A DNA stretch of 64,000 bases from Actinernus sp. WN-2022 (GCA_030867875.1 JAOWCC010001634.1:136234365-136298364); one strand, 5' to 3'. Counted from the first letter of the stretch, positions 41,793-53,668 are shown. A program made the numbers and translations. Notes: generated from the sequence alone by a model not told the origin.

Positions 41793-42032
41793 CTGAAGAA
41801 CAAGATTTCCAGAAAAGCATATTGCTTGTGTGTAGTTTACTATCAATGACTGATATTCGATCGAAAGTATATATATCTATATAATAGCAAAATATTAACG
41901 ATGAATAAACACCTAGGGTCTGGTTGTTCTAAGCTCCGATTAGAATAACAACCCAGGATAAGCCTAATTAGGGTAAACTAATCGGTGGGTTAAAAGCATT
42001 CACTTGTGGGTAAACATTACCCCACAGCTTAA

Positions 42033-42473
42033 AGTGCCCCTTACCCCAGTTTAGTTTTATTTATTTTCAAAGTCTAGATGAAAATTAAAGACGAAAGAAA
42101 AAGAGAAAAGAGAAATCGGTAGAATTCCTGATTTTTAAATCGTGATTGAAGTCCCGCGCATTTTGTTTCACGACCGCGCAGTTTGAGGTCTGGGTCGAGT
42201 GACGTAAGATCAGGAAAAAGCCATTGTTCACCAGCACTTGTTGTTGGAATCTTGATCTTGATCTTACGTCACACACAATGCACGATGTACTAGGCCCATG
42301 CTTCTATTTAGTGACTGTGGCTCGGTCGTAAAAAGAGCGTGGTCGCTATTCGCAAACTTCAACAGGTTGTAGACAATCAAGGAGTCAAGCAAACACACAA
42401 CTGTTTTCGCAGAATTACTCTAAGTATTAAAGAATTTATGTGAAGAAATAAAAATAATGGGGTTAGGGGCACT
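42033..42473. mobile_element. TTAA-flanked MITE (AGTGCCCC family)
   Basis: A 441-bp element with TTAA at 42,029-42,032 and 42,474-42,477. Termini read AGTGCCCCTTACCCC and the complement of AGTGCCCCTAACCCC. The internal GTGACGTAAGATCAGG also occurs in the 60.2-kb copy. TTAA target duplication points to a piggyBac-mobilised family. Confidence 0.8.
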
Positions 42474-42813
42474 TTAAACCTAGGTTAACATTAATCGTGC
42501 TTCGAGCAACAGCACCTAATCATCGATTCAAGTTTCAATTTTCAAGTTTCAAGTTTCAAGTTTATTAACAAGTATCTATAAATACATATTTCTTAACATA
42601 CCCGCAGATAGCTTAGCTAATCGAGGCGGGTAGTGCTATAATAGTTCTTATTTACGTGTAAGATATTTTGTGATAACTATACAAATTTTACAATAATTAA
42701 ACAAATTTACAATAACTATGAATAAATAAGTAACAATATAAATAAATAAATAAATAAATAAATAAATAGGAAGATTTTTTGTTGTTATTGTTTTATTTTT
42801 GTTTTTATAATGA

Positions 42814-44457
42814 TCATGACGTTAAGGACGTTTTAGAAACTTTTTCAATTAATACCGTAACATCAACATAGGTCTCCTCCTGTTTCAAAACTTGTAAAAG
42901 AGTTTTATGGATATTTGCCTTAAATAATGTTTTAGACTGTTTTCTCCGTAAGTGATCAGGAATCCCATTCCATATTTTTACACCAATGCGAGAGAAGGAT
43001 TCACTTTGATGTTTAGTTCTTGAATATTTCAAATAGAATTTTCCTGTTGTTGATGATCTAGTATTATAGGAATGTACGGAGTTTACACGGTTAAATAAAT
43101 TTATTATGTTAGGAGGAGCAGCGTTATTGTTAATTTCATACATTAGGACTGAAAGTGTTTTATAATATAACATATTAATTGGAAGGATATTAGAGGCTAA
43201 AAATAATGGTATAGCATGTTCTCTATTTGTCGCAAAATACATAACTCGTAAGACACGTTTTTGTAGAAGTAGGATTTTATTGAGGTGTGTGTTTGGGCTG
43301 CCTGACCCCAGATTGCTAAACCATAGGATATGAAAGGATAAATAAGTGAACGGTAAATATTCAGAAGAGTGGAGAGAGGGACAAAATGCATTAATCTAGA
43401 GATTATACCTATCGTTTTACTAATTTTTAAAGTAATATAGTCTATGTGTGTCTTCCAAGAAAGATTAGAATCTATTAGAACACCAAGGTATTTTATGTAG
43501 TTCTTTTGTTCAAGGGGTATGGGATGGCCAGATTTATGATCAAAGACTTTAATGTTAGGTTTATGGTCTAGTCTCTTTTGATACGGGTGGAATATGACAA
43601 AATTTGATTTTTTAATATTTAATGTTAACTTATTTGCAAGTAACCAGTCAGAAACATGCGTCAGTTCTTTATTAACAACGTCCTCAAGAGATTTCAAGTT
43701 TTTGTCAGCACAAAGTAGGTTGGTATCGTCAGCAAAAAGAAAAAAAATGAACTTATCATAGGAGTTGTGGATATCGTTAATATAAATAAGAAACAACAAA
43801 GGACCTAATACGGAACCTGTGGAACACCACATAATGTTTGTTGTTTAGTTGATATATTATGGTTTATCTGAGTAGTTTGTGATCGTCCTATGAGATATGA
43901 ACGAAACCAGTTATTGATGATACCCCTTATTCCGTAATGGTTCAGTTTACTTAATAGTATTGTGTGATTGACAGTGTCAAACGCTTTCTGAAGGTCTATG
44001 AAAACACCACATGAAAATAGTTTTTTATCTATGTTTGTTTGTATTTTATTGACTATGTCTAGTAAAGCGTGTTGTGTGAAATGTTTCTCACGAAACCCAT
44101 ATTGCGTTGAATGCAGTATGTTATTCTTTTCAATAAACATTTTGAGTCTATTATACATTAACTTTTCAAAAATGCTATTAATATTAGAAAGAAGGGAAAT
44201 GGGCCTGTAGTTTCCCGGTTCGACTTCCTCGTTACTTTTATGTATGGATATAATTTTTGAGTGTTTTAATTTATGAGGATATGTTTTTGTTTCTATTGAG
44301 AGGTTCATTATTTTTGCAAATGGTACAGATAAAATACTCTTGGCGCATTTCAAAATCCGCGTTGGAAAGGAATATAATCCATGGGCTTTGTTAAGTGGCA
44401 ACGAGTCTATTTCAAATTCTATTTCTTTAGGGGTAACCGAATCAAATAGAAAAGAGT
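42814..44457 (-). pseudogene. LINE ORF2, reverse transcriptase and C-terminal region
   Basis: Motifs in order: NYRPISLLSNINSIFEKLMY, GFREKHFTQHALLD, VFIDLQKAFDTVNHTIL (RT motif A), CGVPQ, GSVLGPLLFLIYINDI (motif B region), FLFADDTNLL (catalytic FADD), LTLNIKKSNFVIF, YIKYLGVLIDSNLSW, and a C-terminal FSRIGVKIWNGIPDHLR. One base is missing near 43,823, between the CGVPQ and GSVLGP blocks, and one more near 43,295. Otherwise the frame is open, so inactivation looks recent. Confidence 0.9.
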
Positions 44458-44744
44458 TGGAGAGTTGTCAGAGTACAGATTGGGTACTAGTTTTCTCACA
44501 AGGCAGACCGCTGACCATACGTCAGGGCCGCCATATTGTTTGGAACTGAATCGAGTGACTTCTCGAGACTTCACGTTGTAACAGAGACATTATCTGAACT
44601 TATAGTCCTTTGTAAGTACTATTGTCGGTTTATGTATTGTATTAGACTCTTGATTCATTGTTTCACTGCATCTTATTGCAGGATATTACTCTCCACATCG
44701 TTGTTATATAATAAAACTCCAAAACATCGAAGAGTCTTTCTTTA
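44458..44744 (+). repeat. 5' LTR, 287 bp
   Basis: Begins TGGAGAGTTGTCAGAG and ends TCTTTCTTTA. Contains AATAAA near 44,710. Identical to the 3' LTR except four substitutions. The segment 44,683-44,697 is the perfect complement of the 15 bases following the LTR. Confidence 0.93.
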
Positions 44745-44759
44745 TGTGGAGAGTAATAT
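44745..44759 (+). promoter_or_regulatory. Primer-binding site, complementary to the element's own LTR
   Basis: The 15 bases TGTGGAGAGTAATAT directly after the 5' LTR are the exact complement of ATATTACTCTCCACA at 44,683-44,697 inside the LTR. If transcription starts near 44,683, the RNA 5' end would pair with this site, as in the self-primed yeast element Tf1. The Gag ATG follows at 44,763. Confidence 0.7.
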
Positions 44760-44762
44760 AAC

Positions 44763-47126
44763 ATGGTTCGAATAAAGTGCACAGTCCCAAGCTGCGAGTT
44801 CCAGACCGAAGATGCGTCAGAAGCCATCGCCATAGCCTTACTCGGAAACCATGGTTTTACCCATCAAAACCCGACAGTAGCGGCACCGGCCCCAGCACCT
44901 GTCTCCCAAGGCCCAAAACTAGACAGACCCAAAGTCGACATTGGTGTCACAACCGAGGGCTGGAACGTCTTCGTGCGTCGTTGGGATGTCTTCAAAACAG
45001 GATCAGGCATCGGCGAGACTGCTGCACCCTCGCAGCTCTTCCAGTGCGCAAGTCAAGATCTTGGAGACAGTCTCCTTAAAGCGAACCCAAATGCAGCCAA
45101 CAGCACCGTGTCCCAGCTGTTAGAAGCGATACGTTCCCTTGCGGTCATCCCTGTCGCGACAGGCGTCCTACGCACCGAGCTACTGAAGATCCACCAGGAA
45201 CGCGACGAACCATTCCGAGCATTCACAGCACGGGTACGTGGAAAGGCCGAGACATGTGCCTTCAAAGCGAAGTGCGAGTGTGGTAAGGAGGTGGACTACA
45301 CCGACCACGCTATCCGTGATGTCCTCCTGAATGGAATTGCGGACACAGATATCCGTCGCGAGACACTTGGGACGCTGAACATCCTGACCACCCCGATCAA
45401 CGATGTCGTGGCCCTGGTAGAAAACAAAGAAATGGCACGATACGCAAATCCCTCTCCTGCCCTGTCAGCCATGTCGACATTCCGCCGACAACAGAACGAG
45501 CACACAGCAGCCCCACAAGAAGCACCACCCCCATCCCAAGCGGACCGGGCCAAACAGGCTAGCTGTCCCGACTGCAGGTCCTCGTTCAAAATCTTCACCG
45601 AGGGTGCAAGGGGGTGGAACAAAAAGCCCCACCAGGTTTGCATTAACTGCTATAGGACACGTCGAGCACGACGCCAGCGCCCAACCACAGCAAACCCGTC
45701 ACCCGCAGTCCAGGCTCTAGAATCCATCTCACAGATCGCATCGGTCCAGTCCAGGGGGGGAACGCCCACTCCGCCCCGCCGACAACACAGACGCAGGCGT
45801 GGCCGGGCCACCCACGGCCCAGTGACGCTCGACCATCACGTTTTCACGAAAGGAGAGTGGAAAAAAGCACGTCTCCTGCCCCACCCACATATCAAGATCT
45901 CCATCTCGGCAGCCGAACGGCAAGGCTCCCAGAACCAGACCACTACACCAACAGCAAAAGTGTCGGCTATCGCAGACACTGGGGCACAATCCGACCTCTG
46001 GTCATTGTCTGAATACCTAGCGTGTGGCTTTTCTCGCGATGCACTACGCCCAGTCACCATAGGCCTAACAGCGGCCAACCGTTCCCCGATTTCAATCGAA
46101 GGCGCATTCTTCTCCAATCTCCAAGCAGCATCGGCGAACGGCAAGACCAACTCCTGTCGTACCATGCTCTATGTGAGCAGCTCCGTACAGTCAATGTACC
46201 TATCGTACGAGTCGATGCTCAATATTGGCATCCTACCATCCACATTCCCGTCCGTTGAAAACAACTGCACTGGCGAATCACAGCCCAACATATCCTCCGA
46301 GGACCAATCGACGCCGCCAATCAACGCCGCCCACTCACTGAATGACGGCTGCAGGGCCCCTAGCAGCTCCAACACCACCTCATGCTCATGTCCCCAACGT
46401 GACGTAACGCCCCCTCGACCAACCGAGCTGCCATTCCCATGCACTGCAGAGAATAACGAGCGCATGAAGGCGTGGCTACTCGACAGGTACGCGTCATCCA
46501 CCTTCAATACATGCCCCCACAGACCACTTCCCTGCATGGAAGGACCACCCATTGAGATCCATATTGACCCTGAAGCAACCCCCAAAGCATGCCACACCCC
46601 TGCAAGTGTGCCCCTGCACTGGCAAGAGAAGGTGTACGAGGACCTCCTCCGTGATGAAGCCCTCGGCGTAATCGAGCGCGTCCCCTATGGCGAGCCGGTC
46701 ACGTGGTGTCATCGCATGGTCGTCACACGGAAACACGACGGCTCACCGCGCCGCACGGTTGATCTGTCTCCCCTCAACCGGTTTTGCAAACGGGAGACGT
46801 TCGCAATGGAATCGCCATTCCAACTCGCCCGCCGTGTCCCCAAGGACACATGGAAAACAGTGACCGACGCATGGAATGGTTGTCACAGTGTGCCCCTGCG
46901 CTCGTCTGATAAATACCTAACCACCTTTATAACGCCCTTCGGTCGCTCGCGATACACCAGGGCACCCCACAAGGGTTCCTGTCATCGGGAGATGGCTACA
47001 ACCGACGCTTTGACGCCGTCCTATCCAACGTTGAACGCAAGGAGCGCTGCGTCGATGATACGATCCATTACGACACAGACCTTCAAGAGCACTGGTGGAG
47101 GACAATCGACCTGCTCACACGAATAG
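44763..47126 (+). pseudogene. Gag-protease-RT N-terminal frame of the LTR element
   Basis: 787 codons. Gag occupies about the first 350 residues, with Cys pairs SCPDCRSSF and VCINCYRTRR forming a zinc-finger-like unit in place of a standard CCHC knuckle. The aspartic protease active site AIADTGAQSDLW lies near nt 45,968. The RT begins GVIERVPYGEPVTWCHRMVV and RTVDLSPLNRFCKRET. The correct RT frame is lost at 46,962-46,970; the remaining residues up to 47,126 are frame-shifted. Gag and Pol in one frame, without the usual gag/pol shift, resembles Tf1/sushi-type elements. Confidence 0.88.
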
Positions 47127-48883
47127 GGCAGGCCGGGATCGTTCTCAATGCAAACAAGTTCCAGTTTGCGGGGAAAACCGTTGACTTCGCCGGATTCAGG
47201 ATCTCAGAATCAACCATCGAGCCGCAACCGAAATACCTGGACGCCATCAGGGATTTCCCATCACCTGCCTCCACGACAGATATCCGAACCTGGTTCGGCC
47301 TTGTCAATCAAGTGGCGAACTACGCCCAGCTCAGAGACACAATGGCGCCATTCAAGCCCTTCCTCAGCGCACGCTGCAAGTTCGCCTGGTCCACAGAACT
47401 TGAAGAAGCCTTCCAGACTTCCAAGGCCGCCATCGTAGACGCCATCCGAAAGGGAGTAGAGATCTTCGACATCCAGCGGCGTACATGCCTTCGACCGGAT
47501 TGGTCACAGCAGGGAATCGGATATTTCCTACTCCAGCAGCACTGCACCTGCCCATCTGGTATACCCAACTGCTGCACGGATGGGTGGCGGATAACACTGG
47601 CCGGCTCTCGCTTCCTCTCCCCCACCGAGCAACGGTACGCGGCCATCGAAGGTGAAGCCCTAGCCGTAGCCTGGGGACTCGAGCAAACCCGCTACTTTAC
47701 CCAAGGTTGCGACAACCTGGTCGTTGTCACCGACCACAAGCCTCTAGTGAAAATCTTCGGCGACAGCACCCTTGACGAAATCACTAACTCGCGCCTGTTC
47801 CGGCTGAAGCAGCGCACACTACCCTGGCGCTTCGATATCCGGTACCTACCGGGTAAGAGCAACCTCGCCGCCGATGCCACTTCAAGACACCCCTCACAAT
47901 CAGGCTCCGCTAGTAACACCAACCCACCTGACACCCCAGACCTTAAAGAGTGGGCATTGATGGCATCTATCCGCACTGATGTCGAGGAACTAGGAACCCT
48001 CACATGGTCGCTCGTCGCCCAAGAGACAGCTCGAGACGCATCGCTAAGCCCCATCGTAAAGTTGATTGACGAGGGCAGTCACAGCATTGACCGAAATGAC
48101 CACACATTTGCACCACTCTGGACCATCCGTGACTCTGTCTACACGCAGGAGGGAGTCCTCCTATATGATGACCGTGTCTTAATCCCTGAATCGCTACAAC
48201 AACGAGTACTGCAATACTTGCATGCCGCTCATCAAGGATCATCAACAATGGAGCAGCGAGCTCGCGCAATCGTATACTGGCCAGGAATGACAAACGACAT
48301 CCGCGCCACACGAGAACGATGCCGAGACTGCAACCGGAATGCACCGTCACAAGCAACAACACCACCACTCCCCTCAACCCCGCCTTCGACGCCCTTCGAA
48401 GCAGTCTTCGCCGACTTCTTCTCCCATGGTGGCAGCCACTACCTGGTAGTCGGAGACCGCCTCTCCGGATGCGTTGAGATTTTCTCGTCACCGGTCAGTA
48501 CCAACCTTGCAGGTGCTGCTGGGCTGATCCGCCACCTCCGCTCATTCTTTGCAACGTTCGGTGTACAGGAGGAGCTGTCCAGTGACGGTGGCCCTGAGTT
48601 CATAGCGAGTCAAACGGAAGCTTTCCTTCGCCTCTGGGGCGTCCGCCCCCGCCTCTCATCTGCCTATTTCCCCCAGTCCAACGGGCGGGCAGAAGTAGCC
48701 GTGAAGACAGCAAAGCGCCTCTTGATGTCAAACACACGCCCCACTGGTGGACTGGACCATGACGGATTCCTACGTGCGATACTCCAACTACGCAATACCC
48801 CCGACCCGACTGCAACCTCTCCCCGGCGCAGATCATCTTCGGGCGTAACCTACGTGATACCTTCTCCTTCGTCAACAGGTTAG
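46967..48883 (+). pseudogene. RT C-part, RNase H and integrase of the LTR element
   Basis: In the -1 frame relative to Gag: RT catalytic CVDDTIHYD (47,047-47,073), NANKFQFAGKTVDFAGF, then the RNase H region (LRPDWSQQGIGYFLLQ, IEGEALAVAWGLEQTRYF, VVTDHKPLVKIFG). Integrase follows with an HHCC finger (LHAAHQGSS...CRDCNRN) and DDE residues in VFADFFSHGG, SSDGGPEF and NGRAEVAV. It is lost at about 48,806 by another -1-type shift. Catalytic residues are otherwise intact. Confidence 0.9.
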
Positions 48884-49551
48884 AGAAGTTCTCGAACCCG
48901 AACATTCGCCCGCTTTGGCGCGATGCATGGGCAGCCAAGGAGCAAGCACTTCGCACCCGCATGACCCGCACCACTGAATCGCTCACACAACATTCAAGGC
49001 CTCTCCGCCCTCTTGTCGTCGGAGAGAGGGTCTTCCTACAAAATCAGCACGGGAACAGCCCCACGAAATGGGACAGATCAGGGACCGTGATGGAATCCCT
49101 CAACCATGATCAATACCGAGTCAAGGTGGATGGATCTGGCCGCCTCACACTACGCAATCGCCGCTTTCTACGTGCTTTCACCCCAGCAACCAAAGATATT
49201 GGGACGAGCCCCCCTCCATCACCGCTAACCACCCATCATGGCGGACAGAATAGGCAATCTTCAACCTCCCCACCCGCACCCATCACGCAGAAACGCACCG
49301 TTGATCCGCCAGAACCAGCTGTTGTACACAGTACGCCTACCAATACATCGGGACAGCACCCTGACAGTTCACCGCCCGATGGTGTCGACAGCCCCCAATC
49401 CACACCCCGAGTAACCCCACAACAGGAGGTGACTGACGTGGCACCGCCTGCCCCCAACACGCCCATCCAAAGGCAGCTACAGCCGCCTCGCCCTCGTCGT
49501 GAATGTCAGGCACCCAGGCGGTACGAGCCTGAGACCGGCAACTGGATCTAA
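48807..49551 (+). pseudogene. Integrase C-terminal region of the LTR element
   Basis: Continuation in the next frame: PAQIIFGRNLRDTF, VGERVFLQNQHGNSPTKWDR, SGTVMESLNHDQYRVKVDGS, LRNRRFLR, matching the GPY/F-type integrase tail of Ty3/gypsy. A proline-rich tail of about 110 residues follows. Stop at 49,549-49,551, 43 bp before the polypurine tract. Confidence 0.8.
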
Positions 49552-49594
49552 TCATTATTAGTCCGTCAACGTGTGAATCTCCCATTGTCGGACT

Positions 49595-49602
49595 GGGGGG
49601 GA
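49595..49602 (+). promoter_or_regulatory. Polypurine tract
   Basis: GGGGGGGA immediately before the 3' LTR, the expected plus-strand primer for LTR element reverse transcription. Confidence 0.75.
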
Positions 49603-49889
49603 TGGAGAGTTGTCAGAGTACAGATTGGGTACTAGTTTTCTCACAAGGCAGACCGCTGACCATACGTCAGGGCCGCCATCTTGTTTGGAACTGAATCGAG
49701 TGACTTCTCGAGACTTCATGTTGTAACAGAGACATTATCTGAACTCATAGTCCTTTGTAAGTACTATTGTCGGTTTATGTATTGTATTAGACTCTTGATT
49801 CATTGTTTCACTGCATCTTATTGCAGGATATTACTCTCCACATCGTTGTTATATAATAAAACTCCAAAACATCGAAGAGTTTTTCTTTA
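49603..49889 (+). repeat. 3' LTR, 287 bp
   Basis: Starts TGGAGAGTTGTCAGAG, ends TTTTTCTTTA, followed by the AGAGT target duplication. Four substitutions relative to the 5' LTR by eye. Confidence 0.93.
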
Positions 49890-49916
49890 AGAGTTAGTTG
49901 GTGTCGGACCGCTTAA

Positions 49917-50509
49917 AGTGCCCCTACGATCAAATTTTGACCTATCAATGTTTTTGCATATTCATAAAGTAGAGTTCATATATTATTACCAGTTCAAATT
50001 GTTTTTCGATACAACGACAGGAAGTCTTATTTTTTTAGCTCCGAATATTGAATCTACACGTCCGCCATTGCTGGAAGCCGTTCCCTTTGTTCAGCTTTAA
50101 ACAAAGGTTTATTCACCGGAAATGATGTCATACACTTAACGCTCGCCGGCAGAACACAACGCCTGGAGGCATATTTCTACTAAAAACGTCTTCACGTACA
50201 TAAGAAGAAAGTTATATTTATCTTTGCGAGGTTGGCTACTTTTTTATGCACGCTATTTCGCGCCACGAGTTGTCGTGTTAAGTGTATGACATCACTTCCG
50301 GTGAATAAACCTTTGTTTAAAGCTGAACAAAGGGCACGGCTTCCAGCAATGGCGGACAGAATTTTACCGGTAAACTCTCCTAAAATTTGTGGTTTAAGAT
50401 GCCCATTTGGGAATATTTTTTACTATTTCGGATATTTCTAATACTGATTGACCTATAGACACTGAAAAAGTGGCAAATCGAAATGGTAAATTTTCGTCGT
50501 AGTGGCACT
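49917..50509. mobile_element. TTAA-flanked foldback MITE (AGTGCCCC family) in the LINE
   Basis: Flanked by TTAA at 49,913-49,916 and 50,510-50,513. Ends read AGTGCCCCTACGATCAAATT and the complement of AGTGCCACTACGACGAAAATT. An inner pair of arms (GCTTTAAACAAAGG, TTCACCGGAAATGATGTCAT) spans about 50,040-50,350. LINE frame continues across the site if the element and one TTAA are ignored. Confidence 0.85.
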
Positions 50510-50513
50510 TTAA

Positions 50514-51136
50514 GTATTCTCGAAAATCGCGTTTAGAGGGCGGCATCGTAGACGCGAGATTATTTCCAACTGAAGCAAAATAGCTGTTGAGCACCTCAGG
50601 AATCTCGGTTGGATCTTTGGTTATTCCACCATTATTAGGCCTTTTTATCGCCGTAATCGTGCGTCTATTCTTGCCTTTTTTATTTATCAAACAGTTAATC
50701 CCTTCCCATGTTTTTTTCATATTATTTAAATTACTGGAAAAGAAATCATGATAATATCGCTTTTTGCTTATTCTAGTAAGTAAGGAAATTTTATTTCTAT
50801 ATAACTTATATTTGTCTTACATCGCCTAAGTATAATAGCTTATTTTTAATTTTTATCGATGTAAGTATACCCTTTGTTATCCATGGTTTTAGTAATTGTT
50901 TATGTTTACGTTTAGATACTGGTTTCAGAGGCGCGTGTTTATTAATTATTTTATTGGTTTTGTTATAAAGGGTCGAAAACATTTTATCTACGTTGTTACC
51001 TGCGTTTTCATATAGCTTTTCAAAGTTAATTCCCACAAGATCATTATTGAATCTGGTCGGAGAAAAATGAGAGAAATCGCGATATTTGTTTTGCAATGCC
51101 TTACCGGTTAATTTATGCTTACAAGATGGGACTATA
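50514..51136 (-). pseudogene. LINE ORF2 linker between endonuclease and RT
   Basis: Contains INFEKLYENAGNNVDKMF, INKHAPLKPVSKRKHKQLLK (the typical KPW-type linker, followed by PWITKGI) and WEGINCLINKKGKNR, VLNSYFASVGNNLA. One frame change near 50,800 separates the two halves. Confidence 0.85.
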
Positions 51137-51696
51137 GATCGATTTCATGTGACGTCATCAAATTGCTAACTTCGACACTATGAACTCTACCACGTTGTGC
51201 TTTTGATACAGTTTAGAGCTTATCTAAGCACGACTTCACGCCAAATTTCATCGGTTTCTTTCACTTTGTTCCTGAGATATCGATGAAGCGATTTTGAGTC
51301 ACGCAACACCAGTCACGTATTTTGAGGAGTCAAATTAGTGCAACTTTCAGCCAAAAACCTTCTAAATACAAACCAACATGTCAAATAAGTGAATATCTAT
51401 GCAAATAGATACATTTTAGGTCAGAATTCTTGGTAATTGTGAACTTTAATGAAACTTGGTAATCTGGCCGCCATCTTGGTGTACCTTGGAGGTACACCAA
51501 GATGGCGGCGCCATACATTTTACTGTAAACATGGCGCACATTTGATCGCTTATATTTTGGGCGAGAAATATCCTAGATTGATAAAACTTGTCAAAAACAC
51601 GTAATTTTTAGTTCTCTTTCAGAAAAACGCACCTTGATTTTATTTGAATCAGCAATAAAGATTTTTAGGATTCACGTGACCTAAGTGAAATCGATC
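51137..51696. mobile_element. TA-flanked MITE in the LINE endonuclease region, with a 41-bp perfect hairpin
   Basis: 560 bp between TATA at 51,133-51,136 and 51,697-51,700; termini GATCGATTTCA and complement. Inside, 51,468-51,486 and 51,490-51,508 are perfect 19-bp complements (CCGCCATCTTGGTGTACCT) around TGG. TA duplication suggests a Tc1/mariner-mobilised element. LINE frame is continuous across it. Confidence 0.82.
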
Positions 51697-51700
51697 TATA

Positions 51701-52036
51701 CAAAATTGAGAATAATGGTCACTGATATCTGACACAATGTTCCCGCTGATTACCATGTTATTTACGTCGTTCATTAAAATATTGTCAATAAGTGTTGCCG
51801 AATTGTTATATACTCTAGTAGGCTTATCGATGGTCGGAATGAATCCGTAGCTTTGCAAAGAGAGTAAGAAATTGTGGGCATATTTACCAGTTTCAAAACG
51901 AAGGAGGTTTATGTTGAAGTCAGCGAGTATGTAGGTTGGTCTGTTGTTCGAAGCATTCAATTTCTCAAGGGTCGTGTCAAAGTAATTTTGGAAACTCTCT
52001 GGAGAGTTGTGCTGTCTATAAATAACACCGCAAATG
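51701..52036 (-). pseudogene. LINE endonuclease C-terminal part
   Basis: Contains ICGVIYRQHNSPESFQNYFD, YILADFNINLLRFE (the catalytic ADFN of APE-type endonucleases), PTIDKPTRVYNNSATLIDNI and NIVSDISDHYSQFC (SDH motif). Catalytic residues are present. The 5' side is cut by the 52,037-58,568 insertion. Confidence 0.9.
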
Positions 52037-52920
52037 GAGTGTAGGTTTTTGTCGAGGGTCGAGAGTAAAAAGTCGAGGGTCGAGGGTAAAAAGTCGAGGG
52101 TCCAAAAATATTGTTTAAATCTATCTATACACTGCTCTCTTCGCAAATTGCTCAAACCACAGAGAAAGTCGAGAAACTATCCTCGGCTGGTTAACTAATC
52201 TCAAGTCATCCAAACAGCCAGAAAGTTCCCGAGTGTGAACGAGCTTGCCGATGTCAATCAAAGTCCATAGAGTGAATTCTCGATGGGACCCCTGTACTGT
52301 TTTCTACGGCGGCCGAGGGTGGCCACGTAAAGTCGTAACTGAAAAGTCATAAGTGGCAACTCGGTTACTACTTCCCACTTGCGAGTTTTTACTTGCCCAC
52401 TTACCACTTTGCCACTTACCACTTGCGACTTTGCCACTTACCACTTGCGACTTTGCCACTTGCGACTTACCACTTAGACCTCCCCTCCCCTCCCCTCTTA
52501 CTTCCTTGGCCGAGGAAGAACTGGATCTATTATTACACGAGGCGCGAGCCTAGCCGGCCACGAGGTTGTGCAAGATGGACGAGGAATTTTGGCAATCTCT
52601 CGACCTGATCCATTCTCGGTTACTTATTACTTTGGTCGCAAGAAAATGATTGCTAATAAGACATCTTACTTCAAGTAAAAGCACACACCCGAAAGTTTAC
52701 AGTTGCACTCGCAGTGGAATTTTTAATGAACGTCTTGTGTGAATTGTATTTCCAAACTTAAAATTAAATGTGTTTGGTACACGATGTTGGTGATGAAATT
52801 GTAGGGAATTTTACCAGTTCTTTTTGTGAACTCTGCAAATTAATTTATAGGTTTTAATACATGTGCTCGTACATGATGTGGTTGTATGAAATTTGATCGT
52901 GGCTTATACTTATAGATCAT

Positions 52921-53381
52921 GAGGGAGCGGTCATTAAGTACTGGGGGGGGGGGGGGGGGGGGGGGGGTAAAATATCTAAAACGAGGACCCAAAAATGTTG
53001 GCCCTCCCCAAAACATCAGCCCAAAAAAATCTTGCCCCTCCCCAAAACATAAAAAAATGACGTATTTTTTTTAATAAAAGAGGAAGCATTTCTTTTGTTT
53101 TACTCCTGAAAACCTCGTTATCAAGCAGAATGTTTGAGGTCTCGAACGTTGCCCATTAGCAGCATCCAGCACGCGCTGATTGCTGGTTAAGGGACATTTC
53201 CAAGGTAGAGCTGAATGGTCGATTGAAGTAGCCTAAAAATATTGTAAAAGTTTCATTGTTAAAACAGGCGCCCAAAAAATTGTGACCCTCCCCAAATCGA
53301 AGCCCAAAAAATCTTAGCCCTCCCCCTAAATTTACCGCCCCCCCCCCCCCCCCCCAGTAATTAATGACCACTCCCTTACAG
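52921..53381. mobile_element. MITE with poly-G/poly-C subtermini in the left foldback arm
   Basis: Ends GAGGGAGCGGTCATTAAGTA and complement of AAGGGAGTGGTCATTAATTA. Homopolymer G (52,945-52,967) and C (about 53,338-53,356) follow each end. Absent from the mirror position near 54,800, which reads as an empty site. Confidence 0.75.
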
Positions 53382-53491
53382 ACATTAGATGAGATAATAT
53401 TACTTTAAAACGAGATTGCTACCTTCATAATAGACCAGTTCGCGGTAAATTCCGACATTTTGAAAGGGGTGCAAACATGGCGCGAAATACA

Positions 53492-53668
53492 GTGTTTGTA
53501 TGGGAATCGATGGGAATCCGATGCCAAATAAAATCCGTAAAATCGAATTTCTGAAATATTCTTCAGATACAAACTAAGTTTGTATATACGTATCTGAAGA
53601 ATATTTCAGAAATTCGATTTTACAGATTTTATTTGGCATCGGATTCCCATCGATTCCCATACAAACAC
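53492..53668. repeat. 177-bp near-perfect palindrome
   Basis: GTGTTTGTATGGGAATCGAT runs to a centre near 53,580 and returns as its complement. The mirror site in the right arm lacks it, so it inserted after the foldback formed. Confidence 0.8.

Larger units (their letters stand above)
44453..49894 (+). mobile_element. Ty3/gypsy LTR retrotransposon with self-complementary primer-binding site
   Basis: Element 44,458-49,889 flanked by the 5-bp duplication AGAGT (44,453-44,457 and 49,890-49,894). Gag, protease and the start of RT share one frame; the domain order protease-RT-RNase H-integrase is the Ty3/gypsy order. LTRs are 287 bp and differ at only four positions by my count, so insertion was recent. 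It is inserted in the LINE ORF2 in opposite orientation. Two frame shifts in pol (near 46,966 and 48,806) indicate it is not autonomous. Confidence 0.93.
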
